Positions 29,725-37,068 of a stretch of 46,085 bases of DNA are shown piece after piece. The notes under the pieces are model-generated. The model did not search any database and was not told the DNA's origin. It worked only from the letters and a program-made list of their open reading frames with translations. This DNA comes from Deltaproteobacteria bacterium (GTDB lineage: Bacteria > Desulfobacterota > GWC2-55-46 > DRQE01), in contig WGFM01000020.1 of NCBI GenBank assembly GCA_015492245.1, positions 1-46,085 of the forward strand. The letters are read 5' to 3'. A program made the translations under genes and the position numbers. Numbering within the stretch: position 1 is the first letter of the stretch; each line of letters starts with the position of its first letter.

Positions 29725-30183
29725 ATGTTCGCAGAGGAGAACAGCACAAGCACAGCAGGGCTTGAGAGGATGGGGGTTCTGAAGCTCTTTTTCCTGGTAT
29801 TCGTAACAGGAGGGATATACACAGGCATATGGTTTCTTAAAAGGCTCGAGACATTCAACTCCCTCAACTCGGAGGTCAAGCTCGGACCAGGCCCATTTAC
29901 CTTCATAATAGCTGGCTGCGTGGTGAACATAGGGATAACACTGTTCCTCATGTTTTCTGGCAAGGAGCTCGACAAGGGGCTTGTAGAGAGCCTTCTTATG
30001 ACAGGTGATCTGCTCAACATAGTGATTGCCGTGGTTCTCCTGGTGCAGGCATTCAAGCTGAGAAGGATCCTCACGGACCACTTTCATACAACTGTATCAT
30101 GGCTCGGCACATTCTTTCTTACCGTGTTTTATCTGCAGTACAGGATCAACAGACTCACAGAAGAGGTGGAGGATGAGGTTTAA
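29725..30183 (+). CDS. DUF4234-like membrane protein
   Basis: The 152-residue protein has about four membrane helices. The first segment (LKLFFLVFVTGGIYTGIWFL) matches the DUF4234 pattern 'FxxxGIYxxxWxxk'. The family has no known function. The gene sits inside the purine run, 24 bases after purC, and overlaps the purS start by 11 bases, so it is presumably translated from the same mRNA. No link to purine synthesis is known; a transport or membrane-stress role is only speculation. Confidence 0.7.
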   Translation: MFAEENSTSTAGLERMGVLKLFFLVFVTGGIYTGIWFLKRLETFNSLNSEVKLGPGPFTFIIAGCVVNIGITLFLMFSGKELDKGLVESLLMTGDLLNIVIAVVLLVQAFKLRRILTDHFHTTVSWLGTFFLTVFYLQYRINRLTEEVEDEV

Positions 30184-30418
30184 TGTGTATGTAACCCTTA
30201 AAAGGGGTGTGCTCGACCCACAGGGTAAAGCCGTGATGGATGCCCTCCACTCCCTGCACTTCGGAGAGGTAAGGGATGTAAGGGTTGGGAAGTTCATAGA
30301 GCTCAACCTCGATGGTCTGCCCGAACAGGAGGCAAGGGCAAGGGTCGAGAAGATGTGCCAGGAGCTTCTGGCAAACCCTGTAATAGAGGAATTCCGTATA
30401 GAAGAGGTGAGAGCGTAG
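30173..30418 (+). CDS. purS: FGAM synthase subunit PurS
   Basis: PurS is the small scaffold of the three-part FGAM synthase (PurL-PurQ-PurS). The 81 residues begin MRFNVYVTLKRGVLDPQG and continue VRDVRVGKFIELNLDG, matching the family. A GAGG site lies before the ATG. The stop codon abuts the purQ ATG. The large PurL subunit is not in the window. Confidence 0.95.
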   Translation: MRFNVYVTLKRGVLDPQGKAVMDALHSLHFGEVRDVRVGKFIELNLDGLPEQEARARVEKMCQELLANPVIEEFRIEEVRA

Positions 30419-31111
30419 ATGAAGTTCGGGGTTGTGGTATTCCCAGGCTCCAATTGCGACCACGATTGCCACCATGTGCTCAAAAATGTGCTCTCGAAAG
30501 ATGTTACATACATCTGGCACAAGACCACAGCCGTAGATGACGATGTGGACTGTCTGATACTGCCAGGTGGATTCTCCTATGGCGATTACCTGCGCACAGG
30601 GGCCATAGCGAGGTTCTCCCCTGTTATGGCAGAGGTTGAGCAATTCGCAAAGAAGGGAAAGTATGTGATGGGCATATGCAACGGCTTTCAGATACTCTGC
30701 GAGGCAGGCCTGCTGCCAGGGGTTCTGATGATGAACAACTCACTTAAGTTCATATGCAAGAATGTGCATATAAGGGTGGAGAACATCCATACCCCCTTTA
30801 CCTCCAAATGCAGAAAAGGTGAGGTGTTAAAGATGCCCATCGCCCACAAGGATGGAAACTACTTTGTAGATGAGTCCACCCTCAAAAGGCTCGAGGACAA
30901 TGGACAGGTCCTCTTTCGCTACTCCACACCAGATGGGGATGTATCAAGCAAGGCAAATCCAAACGGTTCCGTGGCCAACATCGCAGGGGTTGTAAATGCT
31001 GAGGGTAATGTCATGGGTATGATGCCACATCCTGAAAGGGTGTGCGAGCCCATACTGGGTGGAACCGATGGGCTCGGGATATTCACATCCATTGTAGAGT
31101 TCTTGGGCTGA
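30419..31111 (+). CDS. purQ: FGAM synthase glutaminase subunit PurQ
   Basis: PurQ releases ammonia from glutamine for FGAM formation. The 230-residue class I amidotransferase has [10 protein letters not shown] at the start, the oxyanion strand [12 protein letters not shown], the nucleophile Cys in GICNGFQIL and the His-Glu pair in MMPHPER. The absence of a fused synthetase and the presence of PurS show the split, Gram-positive/archaeal-type arrangement. Confidence 0.96.
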   Translation: MKFGVVVFPGSNCDHDCHHVLKNVLSKDVTYIWHKTTAVDDDVDCLILPGGFSYGDYLRTGAIARFSPVMAEVEQFAKKGKYVMGICNGFQILCEAGLLPGVLMMNNSLKFICKNVHIRVENIHTPFTSKCRKGEVLKMPIAHKDGNYFVDESTLKRLEDNGQVLFRYSTPDGDVSSKANPNGSVANIAGVVNAEGNVMGMMPHPERVCEPILGGTDGLGIFTSIVEFLG

Positions 31112-31124
31112 AAGGTTTGTTCAC

Positions 31125-31994
31125 ATGGCAGACAGCAGACTCAAAGATGCCCTCTCACGGGGAGACTTCGTCATAACCGCAGAGATATGTCCACCACGGG
31201 GGACCGATACCACAGGGTTTACAGAAAAGGCAAGGCTACTTAAGGACAGAATCGTTGCAGCCAATGTAACTGACAACCAGAGGGCTGTTATGAGGCTGTC
31301 CAGTCTCGCCTCATCGCTGTTGCTTTTGAAGGAAGGGGTGGAGCCGGTCTTTCAGATGACCTGTAGAGACAGAAACAGGCTTGCCATACAGTCTGATGTG
31401 ATGGGGGCCTGGGTTCTGGGGGTAAAGAACATACTGCTTCTTACAGGAGACCATGTATCCTTTGGAGACCACAGGGATGCAAGGGCAGTCTACGACCTGG
31501 ACTCTGTTCAGCTCGTTGAGACCGTCGAGGGACTCAACAGGGGAGTCAACCTCAAGAGGAGAGAGTTGAGGGGTGGCACAGACTTCTACATAGGCGCTGT
31601 GGTATCTCCAGAGGCAGAACCCTTCGAGCCAGAGTGGATAAAGTTTGAGAAGAAGACAAGGGCAGGAGCAAGGTTTTTCCAGACCCAGGCCATATTCGAC
31701 ATGGAAAGGTTCAAAAGGTTCTTCCATGATGCCCAGAAGCTCGATGTAAAGGTGCTTGCAGGCATACTGCTCCTTAAATCCGCGAAGATGGCCCACTATC
31801 TTAACTTAAATGTGCCTGGCATAAGGGTGCCGGCCACCATCATGGAGGAGCTCGAGGCATCCAGTGATGAGCTTCAGACAGGTATAGAAATCGCTGCAAG
31901 GCAGGTAAGAGAGCTCAGGGGGTTCTGCCACGGCGTGCATATAATGGCTATAGGAAAAGAGGAGAAGGTGGTGGATATTATAGAGCTCTCTTGA
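31125..31994 (+). CDS. metF: Methylenetetrahydrofolate reductase family protein
   Basis: MetF-type flavoproteins reduce methylene-THF to methyl-THF. The 289 residues form the family (beta/alpha)8 barrel, with FVITAEICPPRGTD, the NVTDN segment, VFQMTCRDRNRLAIQSD and NILLLTGDH. The sequence resembles the short MetF forms in acetogens and sulfate reducers, which often work with a MetV zinc protein; none is present here. It follows purQ by 13 bases and may share its transcript. Either methionine synthesis or one-carbon metabolism is possible. Confidence 0.85.
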   Translation: MADSRLKDALSRGDFVITAEICPPRGTDTTGFTEKARLLKDRIVAANVTDNQRAVMRLSSLASSLLLLKEGVEPVFQMTCRDRNRLAIQSDVMGAWVLGVKNILLLTGDHVSFGDHRDARAVYDLDSVQLVETVEGLNRGVNLKRRELRGGTDFYIGAVVSPEAEPFEPEWIKFEKKTRAGARFFQTQAIFDMERFKRFFHDAQKLDVKVLAGILLLKSAKMAHYLNLNVPGIRVPATIMEELEASSDELQTGIEIAARQVRELRGFCHGVHIMAIGKEEKVVDIIELS

Positions 31995-32013
31995 AGAAGG
32001 GAGATTTGAGGTT

Positions 32014-33033
32014 GTGCTCGGCAGAGTGTCTTTTAAGTGGGTTGTCCTTTCAATCCCCCTCGTATTACTTACCCTCCCGCAGGATTCTGTGGCTGAAGAC
32101 AGGCTCTACTTCACCATGGGGTTTGAAAGCCGCTATCTTTCAGGCTCCACCACATATCACATAAGCTTCGATGACACCTGGGACAGAGGTGGACATGGCG
32201 AAAGCGAGCTCGAGTTTCCTGTGGCAAACTATTTTGCAGGGTTCAACATGAGTATCTACAGCACCATGGACGGCTCGCCACTTCGTGTTGATAGGAGCTT
32301 TGGAATGAGCTACCTTGCAGCCATAAGTGGCTATGCAGGGGTCATGAAGGACTCTGACTGGATAGAGAACGACCTTGCCCTCTGTGGTTCAAAGTGTACG
32401 GAGAACACACCAGGAAGAGACCTCTATACAGAGTCAGAGGACAGGCTCTCATCAGGAAGGCTTCTGGATGTGAATGTGCTCAAGAACTTCTGGCTCAACC
32501 CCTCCTTTGCCCTTGGCCTGCTCCTGGGCTACCGTTATTACGAGGTGAACCACGATGTCAGAGGATGCAGCGGAACATACTGGGGTGTGCCTGTAAGCTG
32601 TGTAGATGCCAGTGTGCTTGACTACAGGGCAGAACACAGCATACCCTATGTGGGGCTGAATATGGAACTTCTCCATGGCAGGGGGGTTCACACAAACCTG
32701 AATCTTATCTACTCTGGATGGGTCTCGATAGATGACAGGGATGTACACCTCTATCCCGACTCTGATACCGCAACATACAACATAGATAAGGTGAGCACCT
32801 GTAACTGCTCTGGCACCGCCTATATGGTGAGGCTGAAGACACGCTGGACTATAGGCGATGGGGTGGGCATATTCGTTGAAGGAGACTACATGGATGTTGA
32901 GGCAGAGGGCTATCAGACCCAGAGGACCTATGTAAATGGATACCTTGTGGGTACAAACAGTATACCCATAAAGGACAACATATCCACCACAGTGTGGTCT
33001 GCAGGTATAGGGCTGTATTATGCTACCCTATAG
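32014..33033 (+). CDS. Omptin-like outer-membrane aspartic protease
   Basis: This 339-residue protein has an N-terminal signal peptide (hydrophobic core about 9-21, likely cut after SVA near residue 27) and an aromatic-rich, beta-barrel-like body. It aligns by eye with OmpT at the active site. Asp113-Ser-Asp115 in KDSDWIEND matches OmpT Asp83/Asp85. Asp243-Val-His245 in YSGWVSIDDRDVHLY matches Asp210/His212. IPYVGL matches the barrel strand before it. At least six cysteines are present, unlike OmpT. A GTG at 32014 follows AAGGGAG. It is probably a surface protease; LPS dependence is known for the family but cannot be seen here. Confidence 0.85.
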   Translation: MLGRVSFKWVVLSIPLVLLTLPQDSVAEDRLYFTMGFESRYLSGSTTYHISFDDTWDRGGHGESELEFPVANYFAGFNMSIYSTMDGSPLRVDRSFGMSYLAAISGYAGVMKDSDWIENDLALCGSKCTENTPGRDLYTESEDRLSSGRLLDVNVLKNFWLNPSFALGLLLGYRYYEVNHDVRGCSGTYWGVPVSCVDASVLDYRAEHSIPYVGLNMELLHGRGVHTNLNLIYSGWVSIDDRDVHLYPDSDTATYNIDKVSTCNCSGTAYMVRLKTRWTIGDGVGIFVEGDYMDVEAEGYQTQRTYVNGYLVGTNSIPIKDNISTTVWSAGIGLYYATL

Positions 33034-33036
33034 CCC

Positions 33037-33237
33037 CTATGCCATGGACTCCATCGAGTCCTTGAAGTGCTCTATGAAGGGGTCTCCAGAAAGGGGCTTT
33101 ATTACTATAAGTCTTCTTTCTCTATCCAGAATTACCTCCACCTCGGAGCCAGGTATTAGCTCGAGCTCACGCAGGAACTCTTCAGGGATTATGACCGCCT
33201 CTTTGCCCTTCTCTATCTGTATTATCTTGTTTTTCAT
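33037..33237 (-). CDS. AbrB/MazE-like DNA-binding protein
   Basis: The 66-residue protein has the swapped-hairpin AbrB pattern: IIQIEKGKEAVIIPEEFLRELELIPGSEVEV. These are either transition-state-like regulators or antitoxins of type II toxin-antitoxin pairs. No toxin gene is adjacent: the nuclease 6 bases upstream is a secreted or anchored type, not a PIN or MazF toxin. It is therefore an orphan AbrB-type regulator by context. It ends 3 bases from the omptin stop, tail to tail. Confidence 0.8.
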   Translation of the reverse strand: MKNKIIQIEKGKEAVIIPEEFLRELELIPGSEVEVILDRERRLIVIKPLSGDPFIEHFKDSMESMA

Positions 33238-33243
33238 GTTACC

Positions 33244-33741
33244 TCACCCCCTCTGTTCTTTCCATATGCCAAGTCTTTTCTTTCTGGCCATGTTCTCATA
33301 CTCTCTGTATTCTTTGAGCCTCTTTGTTCCACAAGGTGGCCCTCTGAAGACCCTTGCAAGTCCTTCTTTGAGGAGCACGGCACTCACATCCACACCATCC
33401 ACATATACCCAGGCAAGTAGCCTGCCGTATTTATCGTAGGGTTTTTCCTTGCATACAATAATGGTTATGCTTCTACCCTTTACAAGGGATATGTTCCTCC
33501 TGGTTGCCATGCGGTAGAAAGGTTCTCCTCTCTCGGGGCTATCTATGCCTGCATACCTTACCTTTCTGCCATCCTCCAGTATTATGGTGTCTCCATCTAT
33601 GACCCATTTTACACGGCTTTCTGTGGTATCATCAACATCCGGGGTGAAGACCCTGTGGACAGATACTCTGTAGACAAGGAAGGACAGGACGACAAGGAGC
33701 AGCAGGGTGGCGAACCTTCTGTAGGCCCTCTTTGTTACCAT
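33244..33741 (-). CDS. Membrane-anchored thermonuclease (SNase) homologue
   Basis: From the ATG at 33741 the protein has 165 residues: a basic start, one hydrophobic helix (about 10-25) serving as signal or anchor, and an SNase domain. The catalytic set is visible: VIDGDTIIL (Asp51), VRYAGIDSPE (Arg62, Asp67, Glu70) and DKYGRLLAW (Arg107). It is likely a Ca2+-dependent nuclease outside the cytoplasm. I chose this ATG over an upstream TTG because AGGGAAAG precedes it and the anchor helix then sits at the N-terminus. The start overlaps the HAMP gene stop by 7 bases. Confidence 0.88.
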   Translation of the reverse strand: MVTKRAYRRFATLLLLVVLSFLVYRVSVHRVFTPDVDDTTESRVKWVIDGDTIILEDGRKVRYAGIDSPERGEPFYRMATRRNISLVKGRSITIIVCKEKPYDKYGRLLAWVYVDGVDVSAVLLKEGLARVFRGPPCGTKRLKEYREYENMARKKRLGIWKEQRG

Positions 33742-34286
33742 CTTTCCCTGTGTTTGTGGATTTCCTTCTGGAGTGCTTCGAGCCTTTCTATGAGCTCTTC
33801 CTTGTTGCACTCTTTTCTGGATAGTTCCTCTATTATCTCAGAGAGTGTGGTGGACACAAAACTGTTGAGCTTGCTGTATGCCTTGCTCATCTCTTCGAAC
33901 TCTGATATGAGGTCATTTACATGCTGAACGAAGTTTCGCACATGCAGGTCATCCTTGCTCCTTATGTAGAGACGCTGGCTCAGCTCACCGTCCTTTATGA
34001 GTTTCATCTCGTACTCAAGTCTTTTGAATGGCCCCACAAGCCTGTGGGTGAAGACTATGGAGAGGATGGTTACTATTATGATGTAACCTATGGCAAGGAA
34101 TATGCCGACTGTCGGGGTCTTTAGTTTCAGGTAACCTGAAAGTGCCACAGACACAGACTGCAGGAATATTCCACCAAGAAGGGCTATTATGACGAGCAGG
34201 GCTATGGAAATCTGCAACTCTCGGGCAACGAAGTATTTCTGTCTAACCTTTTTTCCTGACGAGAGGGTTTCTTTCTTTTTGTCCAT
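33735..34286 (-). CDS. HAMP-domain membrane protein
   Basis: The 183-residue protein has two membrane helices (about 26-48 and 59-80), a HAMP domain (about 81-130, HRLVGPFKRLEYEMKLIKDGEL) and a charged helical tail. There is no kinase, cyclase or chemotaxis output domain, so it is a stand-alone HAMP protein. It is the first gene of the minus-strand set with the nuclease and AbrB gene. Its role could be sensing or scaffolding. A good promoter lies 30 bases upstream and AAGGA directly precedes the ATG. Confidence 0.8.
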   Translation of the reverse strand: MDKKKETLSSGKKVRQKYFVARELQISIALLVIIALLGGIFLQSVSVALSGYLKLKTPTVGIFLAIGYIIIVTILSIVFTHRLVGPFKRLEYEMKLIKDGELSQRLYIRSKDDLHVRNFVQHVNDLISEFEEMSKAYSKLNSFVSTTLSEIIEELSRKECNKEELIERLEALQKEIHKHRERW

Positions 34287-34316
34287 TCCTTATGCCCCTG
34301 TGGTAACAACAAAACC

Positions 34317-34345
34317 ATTTAATATCCTTTTAGGTAGTTTGTCAA
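34317..34345 (-). promoter_or_regulatory. Sigma-70 promoter for the HAMP-nuclease-AbrB set
   Basis: On the minus strand TTGACA (34340-34345), 17 bases, TTAAAT (34317-34322). The start codon at 34286 follows with a normal leader. Confidence 0.6.
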
Positions 34346-34407
34346 GGTGCTTCAGGATATTGCATGATTTTTTACGCTCACTGGTAGATAAAAATGGGTT
34401 GCTCATC

Positions 34408-34436
34408 TTGACAAACTTCTGTCTGTTTCATAAAAT
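34408..34436 (+). promoter_or_regulatory. Sigma-70 promoter for the CAT-anticodon tRNA
   Basis: TTGACA (34408-34413), 17 bases, TAAAAT (34431-34436); transcription would start about 20 bases before the tRNA. The box and following bases (TTGACAAACT) match the divergent promoter at 34340. Confidence 0.7.
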
Positions 34437-34462
34437 AGATTTATTCGATGTTTTACGGCACA

Positions 34463-34538
34463 GGGCCCATAGCTCAGTTGGAAGAGCCACCGGCTCATAA
34501 CCGGTTGGTCCCTGGTTCGAGTCCAGGTGGGCCCACCA
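34463..34538 (+). tRNA. tRNA with CAT anticodon (Met, possibly Ile2)
   Basis: A full cloverleaf with encoded CCA is visible. The acceptor GGGCCCA pairs with TGGGCCC. The D stem is GCTC/GAGC with an 8-base loop. The anticodon stem ACCGG/CCGGT holds loop CTCATAA, and the T arm is CCTGG/CCAGG with TTCGAGT. It is not an initiator, because position 1-72 is paired. The acceptor has C4-G69, C5-G68 and C6-G67, the pairs known to favour the lysidine synthase TilS. It may therefore be the AUA-reading tRNA-Ile2 rather than elongator Met. Confidence 0.93.
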
Positions 34539-34558
34539 CAGTGTATTCTCAAGGCCAG

Positions 34559-34580
34559 AGGGATGGATATTCAGATCCCT
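34559..34580 (+). terminator. Weak terminator-like hairpin after the tRNA
   Basis: AGGGAT (34559-34564) and ATCCCT (34575-34580) form a 6-bp stem with a 10-base loop, followed by TTA. The T-tract is poor, so read-through into the next gene is possible. Confidence 0.35.
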
Positions 34581-34604
34581 TTAATTGATTTCAGGAGGTG
34601 ATAG

Positions 34605-35336
34605 TTGGCTTCTGGGGTATTGAAAATTCTAAAAGAGATCCAGCAGCTTGATACAGAGATACTGAGCATCGAGAAAGAGGAAGAGGAATTACGAAGAAAG
34701 ATAGACGAGGCAACAAGAGAGATCAAAAGATATGCAACCTTTGTCGAGAAGCTTGAAGAGGACATGGAAGGGCTCAGGGCAGAAAGAAGGGAGAGGGAAG
34801 AGCGCCTGCAGGAGAACAGGGACCGCATAGACAGGGATCAGCAGAGGCTCAACGAGGTAAAGAACGACAGGCAATACAAGGCACTCCTTAAGGAGATAGA
34901 AAACGCAGAGAAGGCCGTAAGGCTGCTTGATATGGAGATGGCCTCTCTTTCTGACAAAATAACAAGGAAGCAAGAGGAACTGACAAGGAAGAAAGAGTCA
35001 GTGGATGAGAAGACCCGGGGGGTAGAAAGCCTGAAAGAAGAGCTTGCGCAGAAGGAAGCCAGATGGCGTGAAGAGATAGAGGCAATAAAGACAAAAAGGC
35101 AGGCCCTTGTGGAAGGCCTCAACCCGGTGGTTGTAAGGAGATACGAGCTGATACGCCAAAGGCGTGGTGGTGTAGGGATAACAGGTGTGAAGAACGAGAC
35201 ATGCCTTGGCTGTTTCATCCAGATACCTCCCCAGGTCTACAATCAGTTGAGGAAAGGCTCCGAGGAGCTTATAACATGCCCCCACTGCCATAGAATACTG
35301 TACTTCGATGGCAACAACGAACCATCTGCCACATAG
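34605..35336 (+). CDS. Coiled-coil protein with C4 zinc ribbon (DUF164-type)
   Basis: The 243-residue protein is a long alpha-helical coiled coil (about 5-175) followed by a zinc ribbon, CLGCFIQIPP ... ITCPHCHRIL (Cys-x2-Cys, about 22 residues, Cys-x2-Cys). This is the DUF164/zf-RING_7 family, whose members are linked to secretion or to nucleic acid binding; the exact role is not settled. The start is a TTG (34605) 6 bases after a perfect AGGAGG. The stop directly abuts the RNase H ATG, a pairing common in many bacteria. Confidence 0.88.
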   Translation: MASGVLKILKEIQQLDTEILSIEKEEEELRRKIDEATREIKRYATFVEKLEEDMEGLRAERREREERLQENRDRIDRDQQRLNEVKNDRQYKALLKEIENAEKAVRLLDMEMASLSDKITRKQEELTRKKESVDEKTRGVESLKEELAQKEARWREEIEAIKTKRQALVEGLNPVVVRRYELIRQRRGGVGITGVKNETCLGCFIQIPPQVYNQLRKGSEELITCPHCHRILYFDGNNEPSAT

Positions 35337-35894
35337 ATGACACGCTCTGATACCAGGACATCTGTTGTAAAGACCTTTCTCGAAGAACTTCTCAACACCC
35401 TTGACCTTGAGGAAACCAGACAGAGACTGGGCATAAGCCTGCATGATACAAGAAGGATTATAGAGTATCTGCTCGGGGGGTTGCCTCGAGAGGAGGAGAG
35501 GGTCTACATATATGTGGATGGTGCCGCAAGGGGCAATCCAGGGCCTGCAGGGGTTGGTATAGTGATAAAAGACGGTGAGGGAAGGCTGCTCAAGAAGGCA
35601 AAAAAAAAGATAGGCACTGCAACCAACAATGTTGCTGAATATACAGCCCTCGTAGAGGCCTTGAGGCTTGCCCACGCCATGGGGAAGACCAGTGTGGAGG
35701 TCTTCTCCGACTCGGAACTGCTGGTAAAACAGATAAACGGCGAGTATGCCGTGAGATCTCCTGCCCTTAAGCCCCTTTATGCAAAGGTTATGGAATATAT
35801 AGATGGATTCAACTCCTTCCATATAACCCACATAGGTAGAGCCCGGAACACCCTTGCCGATAGCCTTGCAAACGAAGCCATAGATGGAATATAA
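35337..35894 (+). CDS. Ribonuclease HI-like protein
   Basis: Residues 55-185 form an RNase H fold with all four catalytic acids: Asp61 (YIYVDGAARGNPGPAG), Glu101 (NNVAEYTAL), Asp125 (FSDSELLV) and Asp175 (NTLADSLAN). The type is the compact, archaeal-like RNase HI found in many bacteria rather than E. coli RnhA. The N-terminal 50 residues are helical and of unknown role. Its last codons contain the rnpB promoter. Confidence 0.9.
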   Translation: MTRSDTRTSVVKTFLEELLNTLDLEETRQRLGISLHDTRRIIEYLLGGLPREEERVYIYVDGAARGNPGPAGVGIVIKDGEGRLLKKAKKKIGTATNNVAEYTALVEALRLAHAMGKTSVEVFSDSELLVKQINGEYAVRSPALKPLYAKVMEYIDGFNSFHITHIGRARNTLADSLANEAIDGI

Positions 35895-35895
35895 T
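35866..35895 (+). promoter_or_regulatory. Promoter for rnpB inside the RNase H 3' end
   Basis: TTGCAA (35866-35871), 18 bases, TATAAT (35890-35895). The -10 box overlaps the TAA stop of the RNase H gene. Initiation would fall near 35902-35903. Confidence 0.65.
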
Positions 35896-35907
35896 GGATA
35901 TTAGATG

Positions 35908-36304
<397 letters not shown>

Positions 36305-36355
36305 AGTATTTTGAAACAGAAAAAGAATATTTTGAAAACATATTGTGAAATCTGG

Positions 36356-36384
36356 TTGACAGGTGATAGGTAAGGTTCTATAAT
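36356..36384 (+). promoter_or_regulatory. Perfect consensus sigma-70 promoter
   Basis: TTGACA (36356-36361), exactly 17 bases, TATAAT (36379-36384). This is the best promoter in the window, yet no gene starts within 200 bases. It points to a small RNA or long leader beginning near 36391. Confidence 0.8.
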
Positions 36385-36390
36385 TCAGGA

Positions 36391-36518
36391 AAAAGAGGTT
36401 GAAAGCCCTCTTTCTGGAACCAATTCAACATCTACTGTATTCTTTGTTGTAGAATACATTCTCTGTTCGATACAGTAGCGAGCAGCATGGCCTCTATCAA
36501 GTCTGAGGCTGTTTTTGT
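36391..36518 (+). ncRNA. Candidate small RNA or structured leader
   Basis: Between the consensus promoter and a terminator-like hairpin lie about 128 non-coding bases rich in structure. Stem A is AAAGAGG/CCTCTTT (36392-36398, 36407-36413). Stem B is TGTATTCT/AGAATACA (36436-36443, 36451-36458). Stem C is CTACTGTAT/ATACAGTAG (36432-36440, 36470-36478). B and C share the bases 36436-36440, so they exclude each other. I do not recognise a known RNA family. It could instead be the 5' leader of the repressor at 36595. Confidence 0.5.
36488..36518 (+). terminator. Rho-independent terminator of the candidate RNA
   Basis: TGGCCTC pairs with GAGGCTG (7 bp including two G-T pairs, 10-base loop), followed by TTTTTGT. 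Moderate strength. Confidence 0.5.
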
Positions 36519-36594
36519 ATCTGTTGAAATTTACACCTTCGATAGACTATGTGTGTATATTTATTATTTGTTATGAAAACAGGCAGGTTTGAAT

Positions 36595-37038
36595 ATGGAC
36601 ACCTCATACTCACAGATAGTCAGGCGGATGCTGGAGTCTACGGGGCTTAAGAACGAGTCTGCTGTGGCAAAGGTGCTGGGTGTAACACCACAGGCACTCT
36701 CCAACTACAAGAAGAGGGGTAAGATGCCTCCCAACCTTGTGCTCAAGTTTGCTTTCATGTACGGGCTTTCTGTAGATTGGCTTCTTACAGGCAAGGGCTC
36801 CATGCGTATCGAGGAGAAGGCTGGCAATACCAGCACGGCAAGGGAGGAACCTGCTCCATACTCTACCGGGCCCAAGGGGACAGATATATCACAGATGACA
36901 CCCGATGAGCTCATCTATGTGGGAAAACTCCTTAAGGTTTTGCAGAAGGGCTCCCCTTCCATAGTGGGGGCGGTAAAGTTCAGTATAGATGCCTTCCTTA
37001 AGGCGGTGGAGACAAAAGAGAAGTCCAGAAACACCTGA
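36595..37038 (+). CDS. CI-like helix-turn-helix repressor, no protease domain
   Basis: The 147-residue protein opens with a phage-CI-type HTH (residues about 8-65: QIVRRMLESTGLKNESAVAK, TPQALSNYKKRGKMPP) ending in the typical VDWLLTGKGSM. A linker rich in Thr, Ser and Pro follows. The last 50 residues form a helical tail rather than the S24 peptidase of full CI repressors, so SOS self-cleavage is not expected. The ATG at 36595 lies 8 bases after an AGGCAGG site. It is probably a chromosomal regulator; the target is unknown. The layout resembles the XRE protein at 41902-42327. Confidence 0.8.
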   Translation: MDTSYSQIVRRMLESTGLKNESAVAKVLGVTPQALSNYKKRGKMPPNLVLKFAFMYGLSVDWLLTGKGSMRIEEKAGNTSTAREEPAPYSTGPKGTDISQMTPDELIYVGKLLKVLQKGSPSIVGAVKFSIDAFLKAVETKEKSRNT

Positions 37039-37042
37039 AAAA

Positions 37043-37068
37043 CCCTGTTGTCCACATCGGACACAGGG
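37043..37068 (+). terminator. Strong hairpin after the CI-like gene
   Basis: CCCTGTTGTCC (37043-37053) pairs with GGACACAGGG (37059-37068), with one bulged T and a 5-base loop, 4 bases after the stop codon. The following T-run is short and delayed, so termination may be imperfect. Confidence 0.5.

Noticed and set aside
28951-30087. 378-residue minus-strand reading frame
   Set aside because: Antisense to purC and the DUF4234 gene; Cys/His/Tyr-rich composition typical of a shadow frame.
33037-33741. Toxin-antitoxin pair (AbrB-like plus nuclease)
   Set aside because: The nuclease has a signal/anchor helix and an SNase fold, so it should act outside the cytoplasm.
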